In this document: piece after piece, positions 5,601-6,969 of the stretch
Numbering within the stretch: the first letter of the stretch is position 1
Layout of the letters: each line of letters starts with the position of its first letter
Assembly (NCBI GenBank): GCA_004293385.1
Contig: RDYO01000121.1
Location: 1-6,969, forward strand
DNA length: 6,969 nucleotides
Source: Verrucomicrobiota bacterium
Lineage (GTDB): Bacteria > Verrucomicrobiota > Verrucomicrobiia > Opitutales > UBA953
Reading direction: 5' to 3'
Notes under the pieces: model-generated
What the model saw: only the letters and a program-made list of their open reading frames with translations
Database searches by the model: none
What the model was told of the DNA's origin: nothing
Position numbers and translations under genes: made by a program

Positions 5601-6968
5601 TCAGCGGGCCTCTTCCGTGAACCTTTGTTCACGAATCAGCACGATCTTGACGGTACCTTGGTAGGAAAGGGTCTCTTCCACTTTCAGGCGGAGGCGGCGG
5701 GCGAGTTCGGTCGCCCCGAAGTCGTCGACCTTGCCCGGGTCCACGATGACCCGGAGTTCGCGGCCGGACTGGAAGGCGTAGGCCTCCCGGACGCCCTCGA
5801 ACGCGAGGGCGATCTCTTCCAGGCGGCGGACGCGCTGGGCGTAGGACTCGAGAGTGGAGGAGCGGGCGCCGGGGCGGGAGCCGGAGGCGGCGTCGGCGAT
5901 CATCACCAACGGAGCGTACAAGCTTTCGGCCGGGACTTCGCGGTGGTGCGCGGCGACGGCGTTCACGACGCGCGTGTCCTCGCCGAGTCGGCGCAGCAGG
6001 GCGGCGCCGGCGAGCGCGTGGCTCGAGCCGGCTTCGGCTTCGATGGCCTTGCCGAGGTCGTGCAGCAGGCCGGCGCGTTTCGCGGGCACCGGGTCGATGC
6101 CGATCTCCGCGGCGAGCATCGCGCAGAGCTGGGCGACCTCGATGGAGTGCGAAAGCGTGTTCTGATTCGAGGAGAGGCGGAAGTGCAGGCGGCCGAGGAG
6201 TTCCTCGACGGCGGCGTCCATGGGCGGCAGGCCGAGGTCGCGCACGGCGTCGCGGCCGAGGCGGCGGGCGTGCTTGACGACTTCGTCGCCGGCGAGGCGG
6301 ACGCTGTCTTCGATGAGCGCCGGCGAGATGCGGCCGTCCTTGACGATGCGTTCCAGCGCGATGCGCGCGATCTCGCGGCGGACCGGGTCGAAGCAGGAAA
6401 CCATCGCCAGGCGGCCGATCAGGCGGCCCTTCATGTCCTCGTTCGGCAACGAGACGGAGAGGGCGGTCGCATCCTGGGTCGTGGAGGTCGTCAGCCGCTG
6501 CATCGCCGACAGCAGCGTACGGCGGGCTTCGTCGTCGATGTCCTGTTCGACCTGGTCGAGCAGGCCGCGACGGAGGTGCTGGGCCTCTTCGCCGTACTCT
6601 TCCCGGAGGTAATCGAGGAGGAGGGCGCGGGCCTCTTCCGGCGTGACCTTGGCCAGCCGTTGCAGTTCACGAAGCAGGTGGTCGCGTTGCCGGGCGTTCT
6701 CGCGCCCGAGTTCGGCGGAGGCGGCGGCCGCGGCTTCCGCGTCGGCCATGGCCCGGGCCGCGGACCGTTGTTCGGCCTCGGCTTGGGCGTGCAGTTCGGC
6801 CGCCTCGACGGTGGCCTCGCGACGGGCCAGCTCGACTTCCGAGCGGAGCCGCGCCTCGCGGACGGCCCCCAGGGTGTTTTCGCGCCACTTCGCGACCGCA
6901 TACGCCACGATGGCTCCGGAGGAGAACGCCACGGCGGCGAGGATGCTTTGGTCGGCTGCCACAGGCAT
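5601..6968 (-). CDS. rny: RNase Y (membrane-anchored HD-domain endoribonuclease) with a KH domain missing its core
   Basis: RNase Y starts mRNA decay by endonucleolytic cleavage at the inner face of the membrane. The 455-residue product has an N-terminal transmembrane helix (about residues 8-26), a charged Ala/Glu/Arg coiled coil (about 28-105), the conserved linker VTPEEARALLL (108-118), a KH remnant (170-210), and an HD domain. The HD domain carries His274, the LLHDLGKA motif with His303-Asp304, HH at 341-342 and Asp359, followed by SRPGARSSTLESYAQR. The C-terminal region ends normally (VKIVLIREQRF). B. subtilis RNase Y has 520 residues. In the usual family sequence the KH part runs GRIIGREGRNIR... 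and about 20 residues later reaches ...FDPIRREIARIAL; here GRLIGR passes directly into LAMVSCFDPVRREIARIAL. About 22-24 residues, including half of the GxxG loop, are absent, in frame. The coiled coil also looks shorter. The ATG at 6968 sits at the window edge, so its upstream signals and an earlier start cannot be judged. Confidence 0.93.
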   Translation of the reverse strand: MPVAADQSILAAVAFSSGAIVAYAVAKWRENTLGAVREARLRSEVELARREATVEAAELHAQAEAEQRSAARAMADAEAAAAASAELGRENARQRDHLLRELQRLAKVTPEEARALLLDYLREEYGEEAQHLRRGLLDQVEQDIDDEARRTLLSAMQRLTTSTTQDATALSVSLPNEDMKGRLIGRLAMVSCFDPVRREIARIALERIVKDGRISPALIEDSVRLAGDEVVKHARRLGRDAVRDLGLPPMDAAVEELLGRLHFRLSSNQNTLSHSIEVAQLCAMLAAEIGIDPVPAKRAGLLHDLGKAIEAEAGSSHALAGAALLRRLGEDTRVVNAVAAHHREVPAESLYAPLVMIADAASGSRPGARSSTLESYAQRVRRLEEIALAFEGVREAYAFQSGRELRVIVDPGKVDDFGATELARRLRLKVEETLSYQGTVKIVLIREQRFTEEAR

Positions 6969-6969
6969 G

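Overview
The window reads as a GC-rich bacterial chromosome segment in which every credible gene lies on the minus strand. From right to left it carries rny (RNase Y), a possible 48-codon small ORF, an arginine/glycine-rich disordered protein, a terminator hairpin, murA, ruvB, proB and proA (the last cut by the left edge). All named genes are core housekeeping genes. I see no insertion sequence, phage gene, CRISPR array, tRNA or rRNA. RNase Y, a diderm-type single murA with a catalytic Cys, a short proB without a PUA domain and weak or absent Shine-Dalgarno sequences would fit a high-GC Verrucomicrobiota (Opitutales-like) or related PVC bacterium. That placement is inference from general impression, not from a search.

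Right part (4451-6969): rny encodes a membrane-anchored HD-domain endoribonuclease, but its KH RNA-binding domain lacks its centre. The GxxG loop, the following helix and one strand appear to be missing, in frame. About 190 bases of intergenic DNA follow. They contain several small inverted repeats and a 48-codon ORF that sits neatly between its neighbours. Next comes a 305-residue protein made of a variable N-terminus, a mixed-charge Arg/Glu/Pro tract with a 26-residue tandem repeat, a short hydrophobic/amphipathic core and an RGG-type tail. A strong intrinsic terminator closes this block.

Left part (1-4444): murA (UDP-GlcNAc enolpyruvyl transferase, first step of peptidoglycan precursor synthesis), ruvB (Holliday-junction branch-migration motor) and proBA (first two steps of proline synthesis from glutamate) follow with gaps of 37, 62 and -4 bases. 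A candidate promoter sits just before proB, and proB/proA overlap in an ATGA.

The most interesting idea is functional. An RNase Y that has lost its KH core is encoded beside a protein with the composition of an RNA-binding, condensate-forming scaffold. The neighbour might supply RNA binding or scaffolding in a degradosome-like assembly. The sequence shows the two unusual proteins and their linkage; the partnership is a hypothesis.
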